From NCBI GenBank assembly GCA_946885905.1, contig CAMPHL010000007.1, positions 1 through 17,458 of the forward strand: DNA of 17,458 nucleotides, given 5' to 3'. The notes under the pieces were generated by a model that worked only from the letters and a program-made list of their open reading frames with translations, was not told the DNA's origin and ran no database searches. The first letter of the stretch is position 1. Each line of letters opens with the position of its first letter. The translations under genes were made by a program, and so were the position numbers. Source of the stretch: an uncultured Pseudomonadota bacterium (GTDB lineage Bacteria; Pseudomonadota; Gammaproteobacteria; Burkholderiales; Usitatibacteraceae). Positions 7,019 through 13,701 of this stretch are shown here, one piece after another.

Positions 7019-7540
7019 TCACTTGCCGTCGCGGTCGGAGTCGCCGGGGGCGGCGCGCTCGATCGTGTCCGACAGCCGCTGGAAGGAATCGCGCGTCGCG
7101 TGCCTTGCGTCTTCCCAGGCGAGGCGCGACTTGCCCTTGGCGCGCTGCCAGTCGCGGCCCATTTCGGGCTCCACGTCATCCCACGACCGGCCGTGGTAGC
7201 GCGGATAGTTCTCGACGACGTACATGTCGGCCGGGCCGTAGTGGTCGTTCGTGAACTCGCTGCGGATGTACGGCTGGGTGCGGTAGTTCTCCTGCCAGTA
7301 GGCGTTCTCGACGGTCGGGTCGACGCGCTCGGCGATGGCCTTGCCGGCCAGGCCTCCGACCACCGCGCCCACGGCCGCGCCGGCCGCGGTGCCGACCGGA
7401 CCCGCAACCGAACCGGCCGCGGCGCCTGCAGCCATGCCACCCGCCGCCGCGCCGACGCCGGTGCCCACTGGGTGCGAGCCGGGCTTTCCGGAGATGGGAT
7501 CGCGATTCGGGTCCGCGCCTTCGTTTCTGTTCATCGTCAT
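7019..7540 (-). CDS. Glycine-zipper protein, unknown function
   Basis: A 173-aa protein. After a polar head of 22 residues, residues about 25-70 form a Gly/Ala-rich hydrophobic double segment with GxxxG-type spacing (GTGVGAAAGGMAAGAAAG, then GTAAGAAVGAVVGGLAG). This is the glycine-zipper arrangement seen in membrane-associated oligomerising proteins. The C-terminal half is aromatic and acidic (NAYWQENYRTQPYI, NDHYGPADMYVVENYPRYHGRSWDD) and typical of a family of hypothetical proteins in betaproteobacteria. There is no cleavable signal peptide. TGAGGA lies about seven bases before ATG 7540; a second ATG two codons later is possible. It is convergent with the operon to the left and divergent from the ThDP enzyme gene. 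Confidence 0.75.
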   Translation of the reverse strand: MTMNRNEGADPNRDPISGKPGSHPVGTGVGAAAGGMAAGAAAGSVAGPVGTAAGAAVGAVVGGLAGKAIAERVDPTVENAYWQENYRTQPYIRSEFTNDHYGPADMYVVENYPRYHGRSWDDVEPEMGRDWQRAKGKSRLAWEDARHATRDSFQRLSDTIERAAPGDSDRDGK

Positions 7541-7560
7541 TGTCGTTCCTCAGGGTGTGT

Positions 7561-7601
7561 CTTGTCCGGGGCCATACAAGATGGGCGATAACGTCGGACA
7601 A
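7561..7601. promoter_or_regulatory. Inverted repeats in the divergent promoter gap
   Basis: TTGTCCG (7562-7568) is mirrored by CGGACAA (7595-7601), and CTTGT (7561-7565) by ACAAG (7576-7580). These lie in the 97-base gap between the divergent glycine-zipper and ThDP-enzyme genes, where an operator would be expected. TTGTCC could also serve as a -35 box, with a weak GATAAC about 19 bases downstream. Arms are short, so chance is possible. Confidence 0.25.
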
Positions 7602-7637
7602 ATCGATGGCGCAGGTGGGGTACGCTTGGGGCCGTCC

Positions 7638-9164
7638 ATGTCACGAAAACTTCACAGAGGCGCCGACGCCCTGGTCAACGCGCTTGCCGGGGCCGGCGTG
7701 CGCCGCATCTTCACGCTCTCGGGCAACCACGTGATGCCGGTGTTCGACGCCACGCTCGACAGCGGCATCGAGCTCATCCACGTACGCCACGAAGCGGCCG
7801 CGGCGCACATGCCGGACGCGTGGCCGCGAATCACCGGTGAAGCGGGCGTTGCCCTGGTGACGGGCGGCCCGGGACATGCGAATGCGATCGGCGCGCTCTA
7901 CACGGCCGCGATGGCCGAGTCGCCGGTGCTGCTGCTGTCCGGCCATGCGCCGCTCGCCGAGCTGGGCAAGGGCGCCTTCCAGGAGATGCGGCAGGCGGAG
8001 ATGGCGCGGCCGGTCACGAAGGGATCGCAGGTGAGCATGCGGTCCGATGCCGTCGCACACGATGTGCTCGAGGCGCTCGAGCTCGCACGGGGCGGCCGGC
8101 CCGGGCCGGTGCACCTGAGCCTGCCCACCGACGTGCTCGAAAGCGAAGCGCCCGCGGCCTCGGCAACGCCGGCTCCGGCCGCAGGCGTACCTATCAACGC
8201 CTCGTTCCTCGGCGATGCGCTCGCCAAGGCCTCGCGACCCCTCGTGCTCTGCGGCGCGGCCTGCATGACGCGCGCAGGCCGTAAGCGCATGGCGGCATTG
8301 GAAAACGCCTCCGGAATTCCCGTGATCGGGATGGAAAGCCCGCGCGGCATGAACGATCCGGCGCTCGGGGCATTCGCCGAGGTGGTGGCCGAGGCCGACG
8401 GCGTGGTGCTGCTCGGAAAGCGGCGCGACTTCACTCTCAAGTTCGGCAATGCGTTCGCGGCCGGTTGCCACGTGGTGAAGGTGGATGCCCAGGTGGGCGC
8501 CCTTTCCGCGCTCGAGGTGATGGCCCGTGAAGCCGTCCGCCATCCCGCTTCCGAATGGCTCGCCAAGGTGCGCGCCGCCATCGCGTATCGTCCGCCCGCG
8601 TGGGAGGCGATGCCCACCGCGCGCCTGCTGCGATCGATCCAGCCGGTGCTGGACGAGCATCGCGATTCCGTGCTCGTCTGCGACGGCGGCGAGTTCGGCC
8701 AGTGGGCCCAAGCCTGCCTTGCCGCGCCGCACCGCGTGATCAACGGCGTGGCCGGTTCGATCGGGGCCGGATTGCCGTTCGCGGTGGGCGCGCGTTGCGC
8801 GGTGGCGGATGCGCCGGTGATCGCCGTCATGGGCGACGGGACCTTCGGCTTCCATCCCGCCGAGATCGACACGGCGGTGCGCTACGGCCTTCCCTTCGTG
8901 GCGATCGTGGGCAACGATTCGCGCTGGAACGCGGAGTACCAGATCCAGCTTCGCGACTACGGAGGCGAACGGCTGGTGGGTTGCGAGTTGAAGCCCACGC
9001 GCTACGACGAGGTCGCGCGGGCCTTCGGCGGGTTCGGCGAGCACGTGGAATCCGCCGACGAGGTGCTGCCGGCGGTGCGCCGCGCGATCGCTTCGGGCCT
9101 TCCCGCGGTGGTGGACGTCACGATCGAGGGGGCCGCGTGGACCGGCATCCGCCGCTCGGGCTGA
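7638..9164 (+). CDS. Thiamine-diphosphate-dependent enzyme, acetolactate-synthase-like
   Basis: A 508-aa protein with the three-domain layout of ThDP decarboxylases/synthases. The N-terminal pyrimidine-binding domain (1-165) carries the activating glutamate in VRHEAAAAH (Glu52) and the GGPG loop. There is a central domain (about 175-300). The C-terminal pyrophosphate domain has the metal/ThDP motif GDG (399-401), 24 residues, then Asn426. The GAFQE stretch resembles acetolactate synthase, but the protein is about 50-80 residues shorter than that enzyme and no regulatory-subunit gene is near. The reaction (2-oxo-acid decarboxylation or carboligation) is therefore certain only at class level. 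Start ATG 7638 gives the conserved N-terminus; ATG 7581 is possible. Its end overlaps the alarmone hydrolase gene by 28 bases. Confidence 0.85.
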   Translation: MSRKLHRGADALVNALAGAGVRRIFTLSGNHVMPVFDATLDSGIELIHVRHEAAAAHMPDAWPRITGEAGVALVTGGPGHANAIGALYTAAMAESPVLLLSGHAPLAELGKGAFQEMRQAEMARPVTKGSQVSMRSDAVAHDVLEALELARGGRPGPVHLSLPTDVLESEAPAASATPAPAAGVPINASFLGDALAKASRPLVLCGAACMTRAGRKRMAALENASGIPVIGMESPRGMNDPALGAFAEVVAEADGVVLLGKRRDFTLKFGNAFAAGCHVVKVDAQVGALSALEVMAREAVRHPASEWLAKVRAAIAYRPPAWEAMPTARLLRSIQPVLDEHRDSVLVCDGGEFGQWAQACLAAPHRVINGVAGSIGAGLPFAVGARCAVADAPVIAVMGDGTFGFHPAEIDTAVRYGLPFVAIVGNDSRWNAEYQIQLRDYGGERLVGCELKPTRYDEVARAFGGFGEHVESADEVLPAVRRAIASGLPAVVDVTIEGAAWTGIRRSG

Positions 9165-9673
9165 TCTTCGAGGCGCTGCAGTTCGCCGCGCGCAAGCACC
9201 GCGACCAGCGGCGCAAGGACCCCGAGGCTTCGCCCTACATCAACCACCCGATCGCGCTCGCCAACATCCTGCTGAACGAGGCCGACGTCGACGACCCGGT
9301 GGTCATATGCGCCGCGCTCCTGCACGACACGGTCGAGGACACCGAAACCACCGAGGCGGAGCTGGTCGAGCGGTTCGGGCCGGGGATCGCCGCGATCGTC
9401 ATGGAAGTGACCGATGACAAGTCGCTTTCCAAGGCGCGCCGCAAGGAGCTGCAGGTCGAGCACGCGCCCCGGCTCTCGCGCGAAGCGAAGCTCGTGAAGC
9501 TCGCCGACAAGATCTCCAACGTGAGGGACGTGGCTTCCTCCCCGCCGCCGGGTTGGACCCTGGAGCGCCGAAGGGAATACTTCGAGTGGGCAAGACGCGT
9601 GGTCGAGGCAATGAAGGGTACGAACCCCCGGCTCGAAGGGCTGTTCGAGCAAGCCTACTCGAGGAAGCCGTGA
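9137..9673 (+). CDS. MESH1-like HD-domain small alarmone hydrolase
   Basis: A 178-aa single HD domain that follows the animal MESH1 (HDDC3) pattern closely in length and sequence: FAARKHRDQRRKDPE, YINHPIALA, AALLHDTVEDTETT, VTDDKSLSK, KLVKLADKISNVRD, GTNPRLEGLFEQAY. The metal and catalytic residues are present: His37, His63-Asp64, Glu67-Asp68 and Asp124. The family removes pyrophosphate from (p)ppGpp; animal MESH1 also acts on NADPH. There is no synthetase, TGS or ACT domain, so it is not a full RelA/SpoT. No ATG is available. GTG 9137, four bases after GAGGGGG, gives the right length and makes a 28-base overlap with the ThDP gene, implying translational coupling. Confidence 0.88.
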   Translation: MDRHPPLGLIFEALQFAARKHRDQRRKDPEASPYINHPIALANILLNEADVDDPVVICAALLHDTVEDTETTEAELVERFGPGIAAIVMEVTDDKSLSKARRKELQVEHAPRLSREAKLVKLADKISNVRDVASSPPPGWTLERRREYFEWARRVVEAMKGTNPRLEGLFEQAYSRKP

Positions 9674-9706
9674 CCCTCTTCCCGGCCCTGCCCGAGGCCG
9701 CGGGAG

Positions 9707-11257
9707 TCATTCGACGTTCACGTACCTGAGGTCCATCACGTCGTTCGGCCGGATGACGGCCTTCACGTTCGCGCGCATGGCCCAGCCGATGTTGCGGTAG
9801 ACGAGCGGGATGAAACCCGCTTCGGCATCGATCGCCGCCATCGCCTCGGTGAAGTACGCGTTGCGCCTGGCCTGGTCGAACTCCACGCGTCCCTTGTCGA
9901 TGGCGGCGTCGGCCTTCGGGTTGGAATAGCCGCCGAAGTTGTACTCGCCCACGCCCTGCCTCGTCCGCGAATGCGTGATCGGCACCAGCACGCCTTCGGG
10001 CTCGGCCGTCGCAGTGGTCCAGCCGATCACGTACATCATCGTGTCGCCCGCCAGCAGCTTGGGCAGCAGCACGTTGAAAGGCAGCGGGCGGTAGCTCGCC
10101 TTGATGCCGACGCGGGAGAGCATGCCGGCGATCGCCTGGCAAAGGGCGTCGGTGGGTTGCTGCGCGCTGCACTCGAGGTCGGTGGTGAAGCCGCCGGGGT
10201 AGCCCGCCTCCTTGAGCAGGGCCTTCGCCTTCTCCGGATCGTAGGGATGCGTGCCCTTGAAGCGCGGGTCGAACCCGTCCACTGCCGAGGTGTATATCGC
10301 CTTGCCGACCGACGCCGTGCCGCGCATCACCTTGCTTTGCAACGATGCGATGTCCACGGCGTGACGGATGGCGATGCGCACGCGCGGATCCTTGTAGGGG
10401 TTGCCCTTCGTGCCGTTGCCGAGGTCGGGACGCCCCTGCTGGAAGCCCAGGAACTGCGCGCCCGTGCTGGTCACTTCGCCTACCTTGATGCCGGGCTGGT
10501 TGCGCAGCCGCACGATGTCCTGCACCGCCGGATCGATCACGATGTCGATCTCGCCCGATATCAGGCCGGCAAGCCTCGTCGCCGCGGTCGCCACCACCAG
10601 GTAGTGCGCTTCGGTCACGTTGCCCTTCCTGCCCCAATACGCGGGGCTGGCCACGAGGACCGTAGTCACGTCGGTATCCCAGCGCTTGAGCATGTAGGGC
10701 CCGGTGCCGTTGGTGTTGCGGGCCGCGTGCGTTTCCTCCTTCGCCTTGAAGTCCTGCGGGCGCTCGACCTTGTGCTTCTCGCACCAGGCCTTGCTCATGA
10801 GGCGGAAGTTGGTGAGCGCGAGCGGCAAAACCGGGGTGGGCTGGGACGTGAAGATGTCCACGGTGAGCGCATCCACCTTCTTCGCTCCCGTCACGTTGGG
10901 CAGCGCCGACTTGAAGGCCGAGAGCGCGTCCAGGCCGCGTTTCACATTGAAAGCCACGTCGTCGGCGGTGAAGGGCGTGCCGTCGTGGAACTTCACGCCG
11001 GGCCGCAGCTTGAAGCGCCAGCCCTTGCCCCCGTCGAGCGGCGTCCACGAAAGCGCGAGGCGGCCCTCGATCCTGAAGTTTTCGTCGCGCCCGACCAGCG
11101 TCTCGTAGACCTGCGAGAGCACGCGGTTGTTGTACAGGGTGGCGATCGCGTGCGGATCCATCGTCCCCGGATCGACCTGGGAGGCATGGCGCAGCAGCTT
11201 GGCGCCCGCGGCCGGCGCGACGAGAAGGAGGAACGCGAGGGCGAGTGGGGCTCTCAT
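9707..11257 (-). CDS. Periplasmic solute-binding protein, family 5 (DppA/OppA type)
   Basis: A 516-aa protein with a Sec signal peptide (MRAPLALAFLLLVAPAAGA, cleavage after about residue 19) and the full-length family-5 fold. Landmarks are DPGTMDPHAIAT…LYNNRVLSQVYETLV near the N-terminus, WRFKLRPGVKFHDGTPFTADDVAFNVKR, NGTGPYMLKRW, the central RLAGLISGEIDIV, DPRVRIAIRHAVD, and HPYDPEKAKALLKEAGYPGGF. Such proteins bind peptides, nickel or other small molecules for an ABC importer. No permease or ATPase gene lies nearby, so it is an orphan that must use a transporter encoded elsewhere. ATG 11257 is chosen for the signal peptide; the open frame extends far upstream only by chance. It lies 14 bases after the glycine-zipper gene on the same strand. 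Confidence 0.9.
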   Translation of the reverse strand: MRAPLALAFLLLVAPAAGAKLLRHASQVDPGTMDPHAIATLYNNRVLSQVYETLVGRDENFRIEGRLALSWTPLDGGKGWRFKLRPGVKFHDGTPFTADDVAFNVKRGLDALSAFKSALPNVTGAKKVDALTVDIFTSQPTPVLPLALTNFRLMSKAWCEKHKVERPQDFKAKEETHAARNTNGTGPYMLKRWDTDVTTVLVASPAYWGRKGNVTEAHYLVVATAATRLAGLISGEIDIVIDPAVQDIVRLRNQPGIKVGEVTSTGAQFLGFQQGRPDLGNGTKGNPYKDPRVRIAIRHAVDIASLQSKVMRGTASVGKAIYTSAVDGFDPRFKGTHPYDPEKAKALLKEAGYPGGFTTDLECSAQQPTDALCQAIAGMLSRVGIKASYRPLPFNVLLPKLLAGDTMMYVIGWTTATAEPEGVLVPITHSRTRQGVGEYNFGGYSNPKADAAIDKGRVEFDQARRNAYFTEAMAAIDAEAGFIPLVYRNIGWAMRANVKAVIRPNDVMDLRYVNVE

Positions 11258-11271
11258 CCCCGCGATTGTAC

Positions 11272-11751
11272 TCAGCGCGAGGCGAGCGCCACCCGCTCGG
11301 TCACCCGCCTTTCGGTGACGCGCGTCGTGCGCACCGGCTCGTAGCGGCAGACCTTCCTCATCTGCGTCTTCGTGGTGACGGTCCGCACCGTGACCGGCCG
11401 CTCCTCGACGCGAACGACGGTGGGCTTGTGGTAGCCGTTCCTCGGCTCGCAATACACCGTCGCGCCCTTGCCGTTGCCGCGGTACCCCACCGGGGCGAAG
11501 TGCACGTGGTTGTGGTGCCGCGCGTAGCCCCCGTTGCCGCGCCGATCGTGGTGGTGGTGGTCGGTCTCGTGCGCGTAGGTCGAGCCCGCGATCGCGCCGA
11601 CCACCGCGCCCACGGCGGCGCCCGGCGGGCCCGCGATCGCCGCGCCGATGCCCGCGCCGGCGAGCGAGCCGATGACCGGCTCGTCGTGCGCGGCGGCTGT
11701 GCCGGCGAACAGCAGCAGGGGAAGCGCCACGAAGCATTTTTTCATCAGCAT
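11272..11751 (-). CDS. Exported glycine-zipper, His-rich protein
   Basis: A 159-aa protein. AGGAGG precedes ATG 11751 by four bases; the next in-frame ATG is two codons later. A signal peptide (KKCFVALPLLLFAGTAAA) ends near residue 21. Residues about 26-58 form a glycine-zipper hydrophobic pair (GSLAGAGIGAAIAGPPG, GAAVGAVVGAIAG). A His-rich stretch follows (HETDHHHHDRR, then RHHNHVHF), which could bind metal. The C-terminus has two Cys and is rich in Val/Thr/Arg repeats (RPVTVRTVTTKTQ, RTTRVTERRVTERV). The function is unknown; localisation is probably outer membrane or periplasm. It probably shares a transcript with the solute-binding protein downstream. Confidence 0.75.
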   Translation of the reverse strand: MLMKKCFVALPLLLFAGTAAAHDEPVIGSLAGAGIGAAIAGPPGAAVGAVVGAIAGSTYAHETDHHHHDRRGNGGYARHHNHVHFAPVGYRGNGKGATVYCEPRNGYHKPTVVRVEERPVTVRTVTTKTQMRKVCRYEPVRTTRVTERRVTERVALASR

Positions 11752-11864
11752 GGAACCTCCTCGCGAGGTTGTGCGAATCCTTCCATGCTGGCCGCATCGG
11801 CGGCACGGCCCCGTGAACCCGCCGTATGCCGGGCGGAGCAGGGCGAGGCGTCGTGGATCGGCGA

Positions 11865-12701
11865 CTAGGCCGCCGGGCGCACCACGTACCCGCCGCTCTT
11901 CTCGTCGCGCTCGAGCTCGAGCAGGTTGCGGCTGCGCGCCTCCTCGAGCAGCTCGTTGAACGAGCCGAAGCCGTAGTACTTCTCGTTGAAGCCGGGCTTC
12001 CGGCGCTTGAGGGTCTGCTTCACCATCGAGCCCCAGATCGTCTCGTCCTCGCCGCGCTCCTCCACCAGGGCGTCGACCGTCGCGAGCACCAGGTCGAGCG
12101 CCTCCTGGACCTTGTCGTCCTCACCCTCACCCCTGCCCTCTCCCGCGGGAGGCGCCGAACGCGCGCCCTCCGCCCTGGGAGCGGGCCGGGGCGAGGGTTG
12201 CTTCTTCCTGCCGGCGACCTTTCGCTGCTCGCGCACCAGGTCGTCGTAGTAGATGAACTCGTCGCAGGCCGACACCAGGAGATCCGAAGTGGACTTCTTC
12301 ACGCCCACCCCGATCACGGTCTTGTCGTTCTCGCGCAGCTTGGAGACGAGAGGGGAGAAGTCCGAGTCGCCGCTCACGACCACGAAGGTGTCCACGTGCG
12401 ACTTGGTGTAGCACAGGTCGAGCGCATCGACGACCATGCGGATGTCGGCCGAGTTCTTGCCGGATTGCCGCAGGTGCGGGATCTCGATCAGCTCGAAGGA
12501 CGCCGCGTGCATCGGCGCCTTGAATTCCTTGTAGCGGTCCCAGTCGCAATAGGCCTTCTTCACGACGATGCTGCCCTTGAGCAGGAGCCGCTCGAGGATC
12601 TTGCCGATGTCGAAGCGCTCGTACTTCGCCTCGCGGACGCCGAGCGCCACGTTCTCGAAGTCGCAGAAGACCGCCATGCTCTTGGTGTCGCTGGGGTTCA
12701 A
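11865..12701 (-). CDS. NYN-domain nuclease-like protein with C-terminal LOTUS/OST-HTH domain
   Basis: A 278-aa protein. Residues about 9-157 are an NYN/LabA PIN-like domain, with the acidic residues expected of a metal-dependent nuclease: Asp14 in CDFEN, Asp86 in NSADIR, Asp112 and Asp114 in SGDSDFSPL. Residues about 197-275 match the OST-HTH/LOTUS RNA-binding fold (VQEALDLVLATVDALVEER … GFGSFNELLEEARSRNLLEL). The Pro/Gly/Glu-rich linker (169-194) is encoded by a palindromic repeat. The start is taken as TTG 12701, eight bases after AAGGAG, whose TTGA overlaps the MgtC stop; ATG 12677 or 12743 are alternatives. The domain pair suggests RNA binding and cleavage; targets are unknown. Confidence 0.85.
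   Translation of the reverse strand: MNPSDTKSMAVFCDFENVALGVREAKYERFDIGKILERLLLKGSIVVKKAYCDWDRYKEFKAPMHAASFELIEIPHLRQSGKNSADIRMVVDALDLCYTKSHVDTFVVVSGDSDFSPLVSKLRENDKTVIGVGVKKSTSDLLVSACDEFIYYDDLVREQRKVAGRKKQPSPRPAPRAEGARSAPPAGEGRGEGEDDKVQEALDLVLATVDALVEERGEDETIWGSMVKQTLKRRKPGFNEKYYGFGSFNELLEEARSRNLLELERDEKSGGYVVRPAA
12124..12197. repeat. REP-like palindromic repeat inside the NYN gene
   Basis: An imperfect inverted repeat of about 74 bases. The left part begins CCCTCACCCCTGCCCTCTCC and the right part returns as GGAGCGGGCCGGGGCGAGGG. It keeps the reading frame and codes for SPRPAPRAEGARSAPPAGEG plus a few Gly/Glu residues, a low-complexity linker exactly between the two domains. This type of CCCTC…GAGGG palindrome is a common dispersed repeat in high-G+C proteobacteria. 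A half copy is found at 6507-6526. Confidence 0.7.
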
Positions 12702-13159
12702 CGTTGTTTCTCCTTGTTTCCCACGCCGCGGCGCTCCATCCATCCTTCGATCCAGCCTCCCGCGACCAGGACCAAGACGATCGCCGCGAGCGCCAACCCG
12801 GCGAGATCGAAATACCCGGCCCCACAGGCCATGCCGAGCGCGGCGGCCGACCAGATGGAGGCCGCGGTCGTGAGGCCTTCGACGCGCCGTTCGCGCTCGT
12901 ATTGCATGATCACGCCCGCGCCGAGGAAGCCGATCCCCGTGATGATGCCCTGGACGACGCGGCTGGCCGGATCGCCCGCCGGCCCCGAGCCCACCGCGAC
13001 CACGAGCAGCGTGAGGGCGGCGCCCAGCGACACCAGCGCATGGGTCTGCAGTCCGGCGGGGCGCTTCTTGATCTCGCGGTCCAGGCCGATGAGCGCCCCC
13101 GCGAGCAGGGCGGCGCCCAGCCGCAACGCGATCTCGAGGTTGTCCAGCGCAGGAGTCAC
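12698..13159 (-). CDS. MgtC/SapB family membrane protein
   Basis: A 153-aa protein with four to five transmembrane helices and the MgtC core: LRLGAALLAGALIGLDRE (residues about 12-29), the polar loop KKRPAGLQTHALVSLGAA, GIGFLGAGVIMQ, and VEGLTTAASIWSAAALGMACG. Classical MgtC has about 230 aa with a C-terminal ACT-like domain. This protein lacks it and belongs to the short form, common in soil bacteria. MgtC proteins act in survival at low magnesium and modulate ATP synthase; whether the short form does so is unknown. It starts with GTG 13159 after GGAGG. Its TGA (12698-12700) overlaps the TTG start of the NYN gene and it follows the stress-protein gene by 25 bases. Confidence 0.9.
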   Translation of the reverse strand: MTPALDNLEIALRLGAALLAGALIGLDREIKKRPAGLQTHALVSLGAALTLLVVAVGSGPAGDPASRVVQGIITGIGFLGAGVIMQYERERRVEGLTTAASIWSAAALGMACGAGYFDLAGLALAAIVLVLVAGGWIEGWMERRGVGNKEKQR

Positions 13160-13184
13160 CGGCCTCCGACCCCCGGGCCGCGGC

Positions 13185-13622
13185 CTAGTTCGTGATCGTG
13201 ACGAGAACCGAGCACGGCGCGTGCTCGATCAACGCCTTCGAGACCGAGCCCCTCCACCAGCGGGCGGCCCAGCTCGACAGATGCTTGTGCCCCACCACGA
13301 CGAGGTCGGCCTGGATCTTCTTCGCGTAGCGGGTGATCTCGTCCACGGCCTCACCGACCACGAGCTCGCCGCTCGCGCGATGCCCGGCCTCGACCAGGCG
13401 CGCGAGGCCCTCGTCGAGGATGGCCTGGTGCTGCCGGCGCTCCTCGTCCTCCGCTTCCTTGTCGTACACGTAGCCCTCGCCTCCCATGAAGGCGGCCGCA
13501 GGAGGCATCACCGCGACGAGGAATACCTCGCCGTGCGTGAGCTGGGCGATCTCCTTGGTGTCGAGCAGGGCCTTTTGTCCGGCCTCGGATCCGTCGTAGG
13601 CCAGCAGGATTCTCTTGAACAT
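13185..13622 (-). CDS. Universal stress protein (UspA family)
   Basis: A 145-aa single Usp domain: N-terminal strand FKRILLAYDGSEAGQKAL (ATP-binding Asp9), middle LTHGEVFLVAVMPP, and C-terminal VVVGHKHLSSWAARWWRGSVSKALIEHAPCSVLV. The usual nucleotide-binding motif GxxGx9GS is altered: Gly is kept first, the second Gly is replaced in GHKHL, and the terminal RGSVS is kept. This form recurs in a betaproteobacterial subfamily. Such proteins bind ATP or stay nucleotide-free and protect against stress by unclear means. The start is ATG 13622 (MFKRILL); the longer open frame upstream runs antisense through the cyclase gene and is chance. It is probably the first gene of the operon with MgtC and NYN. 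Confidence 0.92.
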   Translation of the reverse strand: MFKRILLAYDGSEAGQKALLDTKEIAQLTHGEVFLVAVMPPAAAFMGGEGYVYDKEAEDEERRQHQAILDEGLARLVEAGHRASGELVVGEAVDEITRYAKKIQADLVVVGHKHLSSWAARWWRGSVSKALIEHAPCSVLVTITN

Positions 13623-13640
13623 GGCGCGGTCCCGTTTGGC

Positions 13641-13670
13641 TTGATGGCCCGAGTCTACACCGCGTAGTAC
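13641..13670 (+). promoter_or_regulatory. Possible promoter of the cyclase gene
   Basis: TTGATG (13641-13646) and TAGTAC (13665-13670) are 18 bases apart, about 30 bases before ATG 13702, in the 79-base gap between the divergent stress-protein and cyclase genes. Both boxes match the sigma-70 consensus only moderately. Confidence 0.2.
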
Positions 13671-13701
13671 AGTGCGCGGAGAGCACCGGAAAACGCCAAC
13701 A

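Noticed and set aside
7641..9044. 467-residue minus-strand open frame
   Set aside because: Antisense to the ThDP enzyme, no ribosome site, His/Arg/Gly-rich product without any recognisable motif.
9683..9700. CGGCC/GGCCG hairpin between the convergent MESH1-like and solute-binding genes as a terminator
   Set aside because: Only five base pairs, eight-base loop and no T-run on either side; could occur by chance in this G+C.
9971..11344. 457-residue plus-strand open frame
   Set aside because: Antisense to the solute-binding protein, which has a signal peptide and full family pattern.
11258..11806. N-terminal extension of the solute-binding protein frame
   Set aside because: It overlaps a complete gene with AGGAGG and signal peptide, and the signal peptide of the binding protein begins at 11257.
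13185..13622. Altered nucleotide motif of the stress protein as a novelty
   Set aside because: The GHKHL…RGSVS form looks like a recurrent subfamily, so it is noted in the gene entry only.
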